DNA of 64,000 bases, taken from contig JAHREC010000018.1 in NCBI GenBank assembly GCA_020081605.1, forward strand, positions 3,968,001 to 4,032,000, in the 5' to 3' direction. Of this stretch, positions 46,881 through 59,100 are shown piece by piece. Source of the stretch: Albifimbria verrucaria (taxonomy: Eukaryota; Ascomycota; Sordariomycetes; Hypocreales; Stachybotryaceae). The notes under the pieces are model-generated. The model was not told the origin of the DNA. It saw nothing but the letters and a program-made list of their open reading frames with translations, and ran no database searches. Both the position numbers and the translations under genes were made by a program. Positions within the stretch are counted from its first letter, which is position 1. Each line of letters starts with the position of its first letter.

Positions 46881-49114
46881 ATGGCCAACTTTCAAGGGCA
46901 ATCCTCCATCAAGGGAGCCTCCGAGACCCTGCGGATGATACTTCTTACCTTTAGCACAATCGGGTTCACGTGGGTCTCTCCTCTACCCTCCTCTGCGTCC
47001 CCACAAGCCTCTCATCCACCACTCTCTCCCCATCTACGTCCTGTCGTTCACTCTTCCTGCCCCATCCCACCTTTCCATATTCATCCAGCTAGTCTTGCCA
47101 CCTCGCTCCTGTACAATCATGACTGACAGGCATTGATACGAAGTTTCACGTGGGCCATTGAGGGGACCTGTATGTCGCTTCCCATCCCTTGACCAGCTTC
47201 ATCTCGACCATCGCTACACACGCCTCCACCATTTCAGCCTGTGCCGCCCCATTAGGAGCGGATCACAGCGTCCCTAGTTCCAAACCCCATGGCACAACGC
47301 AGAGTACCTCAGCTGCTTGTATCTTTGACTTTCCTCGCTGATCATCTTGACGCCCGCCTTGCTGGGGTTGACATAGACTGCACACCCTATCTCCTTAATC
47401 TTGGGCTCACAAAGAGCAACACGTCCCTGGTCTGGATTGCCGGACCCCTATCAGGCCTTGTTGTTCAGCCCATTGTCGGAGTCCTCGCCGACGAGAATAC
47501 CTCCAGATGGGGCCGGAGACGGCCTCTCATGGTTATCGGTGCCGTCATCGTAGCCGTTACCTTGCTGATCCTGGGCTTCACTCGGGAGCTAGTGGGTTTG
47601 GTTGTGGACGATGATCAGGCGGCAAAGCGGCCGACTATCGTCTTAGCCGTCCTAGCCATCTACGTGCTAGACTTCGCCATCAATGCTAGTATGTCCCAAT
47701 CAGTTTGCTTCCCCACGCCTTCTCCGCCCTCTCCCCTCTCCTCCTCTCCCCTGTTCGGCAAACGTCCTCCGTGTCTATTTGTTAACCGCTAGGTCAGTAA
47801 TGTCGTGCTCGAGGAGTCTCATTGTTGACACCCTCCCCATCGATAAACAGCAGACCGGGGCGGCATGGGGTAAGTATTCAGGCTCGTTGGTTTTTGCCAC
47901 TGCTCCCACTGGCTAACCCAGGTCCCTAAACAGCAAGTCGTATGTCGGCTGTAGGAAACATGTTGGCCTACGCCTGTGGATCCCTAGACTTGGTGGGTAT
48001 CTTCGGCAATACATTTGGTGATAGCCAATTTAAGCAACTTACTGTAATCGCCACGGCGGTTTTGGTCGGCTCAACCGCTCTGACATGCTGGGCGGTGACT
48101 GAGAAGGTTCTCGTTGGGTCCAGGTCTACCAAGAAGGATGGTTTGGTGGGTTTGCTCCGCCAGATTTACAAGACCATTCTACACCTTCCCCGCGCGTCCA
48201 GGCTATCTGCTGGGCCCAGTTCTGGTCTTGGATAGGCTGGTTCCCTTTCTCTTCTATAGTACCACGTGGGTGGGCGAGACGTACTTTCGCTATGACCTCC
48301 CGCCGATGCTGAGAAGTCTAAGGATGCCCTTGGTGAGATTGGACGCATTGGCAGCACGGCTCTAACGATTTACTCTGTCGTTACTTTCATTACAGCGTTT
48401 ACACTCCCGTTGCTGGTCAAATCCCTGACGATAATGAATTTGCCCAGCGACCCCCGCCTGTCGTTGCGGGATTCCTGAACCGGTTTTCCAACATGAAGCC
48501 TGACCTTCTAACAACTTGGGTATTTGGACAACTCATGTTCGCAGCTGCCATGTCCTTTGCGCCGTTTGCCACAAGCTTTAGGTTTGCAACGATCCTTGTG
48601 TGTCTCTGTGGACTGTAAGTGTTGCCAGCACCTCCCTCTCCCACATTTCGTCAACTGATAGCACAGGCCCTGGACAATTGCAATGTGGGCTCCCACGACG
48701 TTTTTGGGCGTCGAAGTAAACAAGCTTAGCAGCAACAGCCGGCACGTGGCTGCTTATCGGCGCGTCTCAGAAGAGTCAGATACGGAGCTCCATGATCTCG
48801 GCGCCGATGAGTCGGCCATCCATCTCCGGCACGGTCGAGATGATGGCGCGGCCACGTCCTCCGGCGAGCTTTCCGGCATATATTTTGGTATCCTCAACGT
48901 CTACACCACGCTGCCCCAATTCGTAGGTACCTTCATATCGACCATCGTCTTTGCGATCCTCGAGCCTGGCAAGAGCCCCGAGCTGGCCACGGACGCGCAC
49001 CCCGACGAGCATGCGAACACAGACGGTCCCAACGCCATTGCTGTGTGTCTTTTCATAGGCGCCATGAGCTCTATCGTCGGATCCATTGTGACGCGGCGTA
49101 TGAGGGCACTGTGA
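46881..49114 (+). CDS. MFS disaccharide transporter (SUT1/alpha-glucoside type)
   Basis: This is a 12-helix sugar/proton symporter of the glycoside-pentoside-hexuronide-like group, probably importing sucrose or maltose at the plasma membrane. Exons are 46881-46969, 47144-47169, 47377-47688, 47798-47869, 47934-48614 and 48667-49114, giving 543 aa after four repairs in exon 5. Exon 2 is only 26 bp and encodes FTWAIEGT, completing the helix 1 motif GFTFTWAIEGTYCTPYLLNLGL. The loop 2-3 signature is VGVLADENTSRWGRRRP, with SRSLIVDTLP in helix 4. A long acidic cytosolic loop (EESDTELHDLGADES) comes before the last helices. The frame change sites are C runs near 48190, 48242, 48302 and 48422. The two in-frame shifts around WFPFLFYSTTWVGETYF restore a typical helix 7 loop. 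It converges with PKR1. Confidence 0.88.
47144..47169 (+). other. Micro-exon (26 bp) of the sugar transporter gene
   Basis: This exon encodes only eight residues plus parts of two codons. It is flanked by AAG at the acceptor and GTATGT at the donor. Without it the helix 1 motif WAIE..Y, conserved in sucrose and alpha-glucoside transporters, is missing. Automatic gene finders could easily skip it. Confidence 0.75.
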
Positions 49115-49498
49115 AGGTTTGCGTTGGTTACATTCAGAGGAAGCCATGTTTAGGCTACGACGACTGGGCTCTCTCCTTTACTGTCGTCCTTGGTTCCCCA
49201 GGTACAGGCGTTGGGGAGGCGCAATTTTTTGGGAGAAGGGGTTCAAGGGGATTTAGAATAAACAAAATCATTTTGGATAAGAATCAAGCTTATTTGTTCA
49301 AAAACGCGTTGTTCATTAGTTTGTTTTTATTTGAGATTCTAGATAATAGAACTTTCTCTTTGCGAAAAAATAAGGCAACGCGAGGGCAAAGGATGGTCCT
49401 TAGTTGCGTTTACGGCAATATCAAGATCAAGGAATAAGTGAATTCAATGTAGTATATCGACAAGAGTTTGGTCACATCGTGATCAGGTCAACAGCATA
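49115..49498. other. Intergenic between convergent genes
   Basis: This 384 bp gap is AT-rich at 49250-49380 and must hold both polyadenylation regions. No gene is seen. Confidence 0.5.
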
Positions 49499-49972
49499 TC
49501 ATTTGTCCTTCTCCTTTTCACTCTCTGATACCTTCTCCCACTCATCCTCGGTGCTAACACTCGACTGGCTTTCGACGCCACGCTTCTTCAGTTCACCCTT
49601 GGACTCAATAACCTCAACACTGCCAGCAGCGGGTTTCGGCTTAACCCCTACAGCCTGGTCCTCTACCTCAGTGTCGCTCTCGTCTGACCCGGAGGCGGCC
49701 GGACCAGCTTGCTTATCCTTGGCAGCCAGGGCAGCCTCGGCTTTCTCGCGCTCCTGGCTAGCGGCGAGCTCGGCGGCGAACCAGTTGATGGACCACCAGA
49801 GTCCAGCGCAGAGTACAGAGAGGACAACGAAATGGATACTGTAGGTGGCGACGAGGAGGAGGAGCAGGACCAGCTGCAGAGCAGCAAAAGTAACGTTTGT
49901 GGCTATGAGGATGGTGGGGGTCGGGCCAGGGATGAAAATGGACTCCCACAGCTCGACAAAGAAGGATGCCAT
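49499..49972 (-). CDS. PKR1: PKR1, V-ATPase assembly factor
   Basis: PKR1 is a small ER membrane protein needed to assemble the membrane (Vo) sector of the vacuolar proton ATPase. The frame is intact and intron-free, giving 157 aa. The N-terminus MASFFVELWESIFIPGPTPTI is the family signature. Two membrane spans follow (about residues 22-47 and 50-72), then a long acidic, Lys/Glu-rich tail ending in SEKEKDK that is longer than in yeast. An upstream in-frame ATG at 50098 would add about 42 residues, but the conserved start at 49972 is better. It converges with the sugar transporter gene. Confidence 0.9.
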   Translation of the reverse strand: MASFFVELWESIFIPGPTPTILIATNVTFAALQLVLLLLLVATYSIHFVVLSVLCAGLWWSINWFAAELAASQEREKAEAALAAKDKQAGPAASGSDESDTEVEDQAVGVKPKPAAGSVEVIESKGELKKRGVESQSSVSTEDEWEKVSESEKEKDK

Positions 49973-51607
49973 GACGGGTAGTGAGAGCTGACGGTAACCG
50001 GCGGCGGGCGCTGATGCAGTACGGCTACGGGGCCTGGCGTGCCGAGTCGGGCTGTCAAGGGACGACCCGGACCGAATGGAGGGGAGGAGTGTGGGCACAC
50101 GAGACGCGAGGCTAAGAAGCTCAAGGCGCGGGCGGCCGTTGCTGTGCGCCGGGGTATAACGTCCGTAAAATGTTTGAGCTCGCCGTGTGTGGCAAGCGGA
50201 TGCGTTGAGAGGGAGCGCCGGGGTGTGCTGGCTGCGAGCGATGAACGCGCGTGGGGAAGAGGTGCAGCGGGGATGATTCGGGAGCTGGGATCAGGGAGGG
50301 ATGAGCTTCCGTCGACGAGATGCCGTATGCCGTATGTTGTCCTGGTGAGGGAAGACTACCCGCAATGTGCACGGTAGGTAGATACTGTAGCCAGGTAGAG
50401 GGCAGCAGGTGTGTGCGCCGGTACTGAGGCACCCACGTGGAAGCGATGGCAGAAATTTTATTTTTAGAAGATACTTGGGCCTGATGAGTCGAGTCGAGCC
50501 GATGGGGGCCTAGGGTAAGCAGAGCGTTCCGTCGTGTCACCACAGTAGTAGCTTGGAGCCCAGTCTGCCCCAGAGTCAGAATCCGTCTTGGAGCGGAGGA
50601 AGGTTCCTGGCTGGCTGGCTAGGCAAAGATGTGGGGTGAGAGCGAGGATGGGATATGTAAGCTTGGCCGATCTGGTAGGATATCAGTATGTCGGTGGCAC
50701 GACGCCGCATGTAAGGTACCCCGAAAACTGTGGGATGGGAAGCCTTTGGGGTCTGAGAAGTGGAACGGGACGGGGACGCGCGCAAAATACTTGCGACGGC
50801 GCGTTGGCGATACGTGGCCTGTGTGTCTCGTTTCCTTCTTGGGGATATGGTGAACGGGATACGTGGGCTGGACGGGGTGTCTAAAGACGCGTCGTGGCCT
50901 CTGTGCGCTGGTTGCCTTGAGGTTGGTTGTAAATGCGATAATGGAGGTTATGGCGGTGTTGTCACCTTTGCCGTCGTCATCGGAGTATGTGGGGTTTGGC
51001 TGGCAAGGCAGGCTGAAGTCTGTCTTGCCTCGCCTTGTCTTGCCGTCTGCCTGGTGGAGGTCATCTGTTCCGTCCGCTGGGCTTAGCACAGAATGTGTTA
51101 GAGGCCAGGTAACGTTAGATGCTACCTAGGAAGGTAAACCAGATAGGCTGTTGCTGTCAAACCAAGCCAAGCCTCTGGTGGGGCAGACCCAGGAGAGAGA
51201 GAAAGAGACAACTGCCATGACTGTTCAGGCCCGTCTTCTGTAGCTACCTTAGACCGGGGTAGAGTCGCAAAGGATACCTAAGGTTACGTTTTGGGTGCTC
51301 AGGTTTGTGAAAACCCGCCTCCAGGCATGCGGCACGGGTTGGGCGTTTTAGAAGATGGACCTGGGCCCTGGTAGCCACTGTAAGTCGTACTGCAAGGCAT
51401 GCATGTATGAGCCCTGCCTGCTCGCCTGAGCTTGTTTGACGATGTCTGGGGCTGAGCTAAGCTGGTGCCTCAAGCGGGCATCAGCTTTCTCATCAGCCAT
51501 GGAAAGGATGACGACGACTGCACAGGGCAAGTTGGAGATAGATGTGGTCTTGGGTCACGGTAACGCAATGACCTGCATGCCTCGGAATGGGATTGGGAGA
51601 CTCGGCC

Positions 51608-51627
51608 AGGTAGGTAGGTAGGTAGGT
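51608..51627. repeat. (AGGT)5 microsatellite
   Basis: Five AGGT units. They are the reverse complement of the ACCT run at 25503-25530. Confidence 0.95.
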
Positions 51628-52046
51628 TTGGTGGGGAAAGGCCTGTGGAGTTGAAGGATTGGAAAGGCAGAAAGTCGAATCGATAAGTTTCACGTCGTAC
51701 AAGGCAGTCACCAACACCAGCAAGTTGGGGAAGGCACGATCCCTGGGACAGGGCTAGCAGGTACCCAGTCAGCCAGTCATCCAAACCTGCTCACAGCCAT
51801 GGCCCTACCCTATACATTTTATTTTATATCAGACTACCCTGTGCACGTGCATGTAATTGAGCGCATCAAGCCCAGCCCAATCGTGAGATGGGAGGTGATG
51901 GCGACTTCTCGTGTTTGTTAATAAGAACCCTCGAGTGTTTCCTCGTTGCTTTGGCTGTTTTTGGTGTGTTGAAACAGTATCCCATAAATGGTAATTGATT
52001 ATGTAGTGAATAACGCCAACCATTGGGGGCTGTCGACCCACGGCTA

Positions 52047-52073
52047 TGGTGATGGTGGTGGTGGTGGTGGTGG
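52047..52073. repeat. (GGT)n microsatellite
   Basis: GGT is repeated with one GAT interruption over 27 bp. Confidence 0.9.
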
Positions 52074-55000
52074 CTTATGACACACAGACTGCGCTGATGG
52101 TTGCGCAAACAGATTGTTGGGACGGCTGACTGAGTATTGCCTCTTGTCAATCTACCTGGCACTTCGTATGCTCGCCAATACTACGAACCGCCGATGCACT
52201 GGACTGGACTGCAACGACACCGATATAGAACAGAAACAACGGCGCGATTGCTCAGTCAGGACCGCTTATGCAACCTCAAGAGCTCATGGTACCCTACAGC
52301 GAGTGACAGACAACATCAATCAGCAGCAGACGCTGCGGATCTGTGGAGACCCCAAGGGCCCAAGTCTCACAAGCCTAGGCCCAGCGTGGCCCAGCGTAGC
52401 CCAGCCCTGCCTCTTTGGGAGCCGTCCGGCACCGAGCGGGCCGTCACACGGCGACCCACCGGCGACCGACCCCGAAGCCTATCTACCTTACCTACCTTCA
52501 CTTGCTGATTGATTCATTGCTCCGCCTTGTTCCGTAGGCCCCTGACGCTGGCACTGACCCCCATCGATAACGCCCATGATCGCTTGCTGATTGATGCCAC
52601 GAACCACGGTGGCAAAGGAAGGGGGCAGACGAACCGTCGCACAGATCGCACAGCGCTAAACACGAACACCCACCGGCCTTCTTCGGCGAGCACACAGCGT
52701 TGATGCCTCAGCGAGTCTGGCTCTAAGCCTCCCCGTAGCAACCTAGCCAGCCATGCGTCTCCCTATTCATCGACTGAGATCCATGTGTTACCGCCTGGGC
52801 TTACCTTGTGGCCTGTTTACGGACCCAATGCGCGCGCGCGGGTCGGATAATCGGGCCCCCACAAACCTCAACACCGCACAGAGGCCTCTGCTTCTGCCCA
52901 TCATCGTCCTCCTCGGCTTGCTCGCCGTTGAGATGCTACCCGTGCTCGACTTCTTCGCCCACCCCTTTCCCTGCTCTGCCCTGCCCTGCCTCGCCTCGCC
53001 TCGCCTTTTGCCCTGTCCATGGGCCCCACGCTCTATCTCTCTTTCGTTTATCCCTCTCATCCGAGGGGACCCCCTCCCTTCCATTCCTTCCCCAGTAACG
53101 GCCGTACTCACCAGCGAGCGAACAGCAACCATCCATCTGCGTCTCATCTCGCCACGCATGCATCGATACCACCAGGGACAAAAGACCGCGCCAATATTCT
53201 TATGGAATCAACCGTCTTGACCAGGGCAACAAAAAGACTCGACGAGACCCACTCACCCACACACTCGCACTGCGAAACCTGTTCCCTCGAGCCATTCACA
53301 GCTGCAGCTGGGGCCGTTACTGAAACTCGTGCGTCTTATTATAGGCGAAAAGCATACGACCCTGGTCAATCTAAACCTCCAGACCTGCCCTGCACCCAGA
53401 TCGCCATGATCGTCTTCCGTCTCGATTGAACCGTTGTCTTCCTCGCTTTCTCTCTCGCTCTCGTTGTCCACCCCATAACCCCCCGCTCTCCTCCTCTGCC
53501 TCTCTGCATTCTCCCCCTTGTGCGCGCGCAGCTCTCTTGGTTCTTTGAGCGAGGGCGTCGCCCATTTCACTACCGTGTTCACGCGGACGTGCCAACCTGG
53601 CTGCAGGCAAAGCACGACGAGCGAGAGAGATGGGGTGTGTGCTGTGGCAACAGCATGGGCCCAGGAACACAGACCGCAAAGGCAGGAAGCCTTTTTCCGC
53701 GTCTTCTACACTTGCGCAGCGTCGGTTGAAACCCGCACCCTCCCCTATTTTCTACCTCTTCGCTCAACATCCATGCCTCCCTCTCACCGAAACCCACGAT
53801 GAAGTGATGCAGCTTCCTCTGCAAGGGACACAGGGCAGCAAACAGCCCTTGCAAACCATCCCCTTTGCAAAACGTGTCTGGGGCGTGCCTTGCTGAATAA
53901 CTCCCGTTACTGATTGAATGGCGAGATGCCCCGAAAGCTAGAGCACGGCCCCAGCTCCTCCCGCTCATCCCCTGCATGCTACGCTTGGGCTTGCCAGTGT
54001 GTGCCATTGCCACCCTTGCCTTGATACAGGCATCCCATCGTGAAAGGCGAGGCAAGTCATTCCAAATCATCAGGGTGCCGCGTCTGGCTGATGTGCCTCC
54101 CACAACGCCTATCCAGAACCCTCACAGGGTCTGATATGCCGCAGTTGACGACACCCTCTGCTGCATATGCTGGCTGGGAATTCTGCAAAGCGTCCTTGGA
54201 GGCGTCTGTACCTTGTATGAGCCCCAGAGAACGAGACCGATCTTGCTCGGCATAATCTACTCAACGGCATTTGCTCATTCTGCCTTGTCTGGGGCTCACC
54301 ATGCCATGGATCACCTGACTCCGTACAACAACACGTATGGTCCGTGGCTCATCACAACAACCTTGAAGTCGGAGCGCTTTCGTCCACCTCGCCACTGTCA
54401 GTACACGGGTCATTGATCCGCTTTGCACATGACAATGTATCCCACCAAAATGAGACCAGATAAGTTCCAGTTGACACCTCCCTGCCATCACGCCCTCTCC
54501 ACTTCACTGGATGGAGCTATGATCTCGACCTCAAGGGCTGTGAAACAGCCACTCATCCAGGCAACTTGTGCTGGCTGTCATACTCGAGTTGCAATGATCG
54601 AGGCCACGAACTAGTCTCGTTGCGTCGAAGGATCCTCGACCAGCTTGTATTTCCCGTGGGTACCCGGCATCGAGATCAACCCCGTGGCGAGTTTTCTCAT
54701 GCCACCCTGAGAAGTACACAGTTCCTGGTAACTGCAAGTTGATGCGTGCCCACTTGCTAACCATCCTCGTTTGGCTGTGGGAGGGCCAAGGGTCCACACA
54801 CAGTCGGAGGGATGACCTTCGACATTTGGAAAGACTCTGCTCTCTACACCTTATTGGTTCGGTTTTTAATGAAAACACCTTCATGGCGTTGAAGGCATCT
54901 GCCTGTCCAATCACTCGGAGAGGATAACCAAGTATGCAGCTCCTGCTATATTCCTTCGGCACGTGGTGCACATATACTCGGCGGGAAGCTATTAATACTC

Positions 55001-56154
55001 CTTCAGCAATGTAACACTTTATCCTTATTTGTTCACAAGGCTAGAGTTGGTAGAAGAATGGCGTGGTGGTATCAAGCGAATGCCCAGATGTTTCTGCTAA
55101 TCAACGGAAACGCCAAGGCCACCTTTCCGGCCATTGAATCAGAGCTTGATACCAGCCCGGCAGTGCTGTAAGTTCTGCTCTTCCTACTTCATCGGCATTG
55201 AATACACCACCCCTACCAGTTGTCTATGTCCTGGCAGAGAGCCGTAGAGACACTATCAGGTGTCAGCTGGGTAAGAGCCATCAATGCCCAGTAGACCGGT
55301 AGCAATATGAATGTGTAATGCCAAGGATAGATGCTACGACTAGCATACAGAAACTGGTCTCGCTTCTTCTGACAAAGTTATTTTCAGAACAGGCTCGATG
55401 TGTTCTGATACATTTGATCCCGCGGCCTACTGTATGAGTTGCTCGAGCCCCTCCCGGAACCGAGCATCGAACTCGGCCGTAGGGCGGGTGCGTTTGGGAT
55501 GCCTTTGGGAGGAACGAGCATGTACTTCAGGGACTGTAGCAAAATATAGCCACAAAGCTGTTTCGCATATACCAAGTTTACGCAGGGTCTTGTGTAGTCA
55601 CGGCGAGGTGGTATTGCCGGTCTGGGCAAATGTCAGCACTTTGTCATTACCCTGGTTCTAATGTTCGTATTGCCGCCGGGTATGAATTGTCGGCCGTGCT
55701 CTTGCCTGAGTGAGCCGTTCGACGTTGTAGGAGTTCTGATACGAGAATCCTCATCGCTTAATGTGTTTCACGGCCAAGATCATATGGAGATATGATTAGG
55801 TCGAGGGGTTCAGCTTGATTGAGTAATAGTCCTGGTCTCCGTTGTTACGGCATTTCGATTACAGTAAGGGAACTGCATTGGTGTTTCGGGAATTCATAGA
55901 CTTCCGAGCCATGGTTGCCGGGCGTTCCAAGACTGCGCCACACTTCACTTTGTTTGAGTAGTAATGCCTCAAGGCCATGCCGTTCATCCCGCTCTGGGCT
56001 GTGAAACATTGGTAGTTCATGGTGCTAGACAGTAAATGGAAAACGGGTCTGCCATGTTCGGCACCCATTGATCGATGCGTTGAGGCTGATCCAGTCAGCA
56101 GCGAGACGGGTTCGTTTCATCTTTTCTAAATTCTTAGCTTGATCTGAATCGTAG

Positions 56155-56172
56155 CCCCGGGGTTCGCCGGGG
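56155..56172. other. GC-rich inverted repeat
   Basis: CCCCGG, a six-base loop and CCGGGG form a perfect 6 bp stem. A second small GCC/GGC hairpin follows at about 56178-56187. It stands alone in the 13.5 kb gene-poor tract and its role is unknown. Confidence 0.6.
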
Positions 56173-59100
56173 TTTCAGCCCTTCGGCCTTCGCCCGATCT
56201 ACTTTACTACTGTACCAGGCATACTATAAACTGCCATGCCGCATAAAGGCCTATTCTGAGCATGGCTAGCCTAAAAGGTTAATTCATTGCTAGAATTTGT
56301 TTTGGCTGGGCTTGTGCCCAAGGGTATTGCTCGGTTGATGTTACATGTCGATCGTATGCTTTACGAACATCAGTAAGCACGACGTACGCCAATCGTGCCA
56401 CTGACGACACTGGTTGCATGACGCTCGACTTGTGGCACAGTTCGCCGAGATCAACAGAGCAGCCTTGCTATGGGTCTTTGCTTTGCCTCAGTCCTGGTCC
56501 GTGAGCCTAACCAACTGGTGCCAACTTGACACCGCGGACATTGCCAACACGTCGGCGTAATTTCTCCATCTTGATGAGGATGCTCCCTAGACTTCATGCG
56601 ATTGATGCGATTCGGGTACTTGACACGCTAGTGATGTATTGTTTAGGAGCATGCTTGACTTAACAGCTGGCTTCCCTGTCCATATCTCATTAGTGCCTGT
56701 GATGAATTTTGGCTGCCAGTTCAACGGGATGAGCTAATTTGAGCCCTGTCCGAGGGGCCATGAGTCCGAGACCCACGCGCTTCCGCATCGGGTAGCGTGA
56801 TGGCCACGGGCGGGAGTCACTATCTTCCCATGATGGTGGTGGTGGTAGTTGGAAGCCAGGGTATTCTAGAAAGACGGGAATAGATCAACCGTTTCCAAAG
56901 GCGTGAGGCCAGCTGCAAACCCAACTGCATTTCATTTAGCTGAGACAATAGGGTGTGCAGCCAGAGTGACCAGTCCAGCCCACGGGTTGGTCTGCAACGG
57001 CAGCAAGCCACGTTCGCAGACCCCGCTGGTCGAACAAGGCTCGTCTAGCCTCCCATCGGTATGGCTGCGTGATCCACCGTCCGTGCACTGGTGCTTCTAA
57101 CTTTAGAACACTAGACAAACCGACGTGTTTCAAACCTCTACCTCCCGGTCAGCTTTTGTTTGCTACGGCTTCAGGGTCCGTCTGATTCGATGCACACAGA
57201 CCAAACCGAGATCGGCGTGGTCGATCATGTCCTGCATGTACTATACCGAGCACAAGCAATGGCCTTATTCGAGTTGCTGGCCCATTTACAAACCTGCCAT
57301 GGACGTGCGCTGCTGCGACGACCATCTCCACGTGCTTTGACTGGGCCATGTTACCAAGAGAGGGAACAACCTCCCTGACAGGAAGTGAATCGAGAGTTGG
57401 CCCCTATTCGCCAACAGCACTGTGGAGGTAGCACAACCATCACACTGGAATAGGAATATTAGCTATGCAGAGAAATCTTCTCATGCAGATTCCAAAAAAA
57501 AAAAAGGATTCAGCTCGTTTCGCCCGGAATACTCGGTATGGATTAAGTCGCACATCGGGTATATTATTGCTGTGCAAGATCGGTAGATGTGAGATTCGAT
57601 CACCATTGTCTCGGTTAGGATATTTGGTGATGATCTCGGGCCCGAAGCTTATTCCTGGCCCATGCATGATACAGAAACATGACTTATAGGTGAGGGTGCA
57701 CAGAGGTTGGGCTGTAATATGCGCCGTTTGGCTGTTACAATAGCGTGCGAGGTATGCGCCCCATGTCTTGGAACAATGCTCAATGCGACACTGACCGACA
57801 CAAGCACGCCTGGTTTGTGGGGGTCCAACGCGCGGATCGGCAAAACCACGGATAGACATAGTCGTCGGCCAAAGTTCACCGGTACCGAGCAAGCTCATAG
57901 GTAATGCTAGCCAAGACAGCCATTGGTGGGGTGAGGAGGCCCCTTTCGTAGGGCTACGCTAAGGTCCCAACGTAGGATCGTGCCTCCGCTTGATGTGACG
58001 GAACGCTTGGACGAAGAGACGCAGGGCTTAAGGTCCCTCGACGTTCGGATTGGCTGTTGTCTATCGTGCTCAATTGCATAGTCAATCCCGCCAACGGGGT
58101 GTTTGAGGATGCCTTAAGCACTCCTATCGTCACCTTGCAAAGAGCCACGCGACGAGGATTCGGACGCGACCTTGCTGCAGTGTGGAGCATTGCGAGACTA
58201 GATAGGAATGCTAGGATTCGAGGAGAAACTAACCAGCCGGACCCGGCCGAGGGAGAGTCGGACCCGGAGTCCATCGCACCAGTGCTAAACCTTTACCGCC
58301 CCTACGGAGGGCCACTGTACAACGTGTTGCGGAGCTGGCGGATGTCAATTCAAGACGACACAAGGTGAGGCAGGATATGACGCACTGGTCAGCAGGAGGA
58401 GGCAGGCTGCGCAAGGGCAGCTCGACTTAGTGACGCAGATCAATTCGGGCATGTTAGCATCGTGCCCGGCCACCAATGTCGGTACCGAGAGTGGCCGATT
58501 GCCGTTGAAACAGCAAGGCTGTCGCTTTCGTGCGGAGTGAATCTGCATGTGTGGGAACGATTGCTTGACTGCGAAATCAGGTCACCCATGGTCATCTGCC
58601 TTGGGCTTCCAGACTGTTGTTCAAATGCAATGTAACGCAGCAGCCGTAGAACAGCGCTCAGAGGGGTGATGTAACAGGTGTGCAGGTCAGACAACCGTGT
58701 GCCGGGAACCTTGATGAGAGGTCCATTTTCCCTAGGTGAGCGTGCCTGTCGTCATTTGAAGCAGGTGTGCCTGTGGGGATGGGCTACCTGCATGAGCCCT
58801 ACCAGCATCGCTTCTCTGTTCGTCCTCCCCATGCTCCAAGCCCACATCCATGCCAGCGAGACGGTATGCGTGGGCTATCGATATGCTTAGGCTGCCGTGA
58901 TGGCCACTCCTGGCCACTTTTCTGCCAAGAAGAGTATTCCGTAAAACTGAACTCCGCAGCCTGGAAATAAGGGGAGCAGGGAGGGGGTGGAAGTGGAGAG
59001 AGTCTCCAGCGCCCTAAGTTCGAGCGAGGGGACCACTGGAGAAGAAGAGTGTGGGTCCTTTGACAGGCAAGCCACCATCATGGGGTGCTAGGAGATTTCT

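Noticed and set aside
52753..53220. 155-codon plus-strand frame
   Set aside because: Composition follows the CT-rich tract, with low-complexity Pro/Leu/Ser and no domain or splice support; likely spurious.
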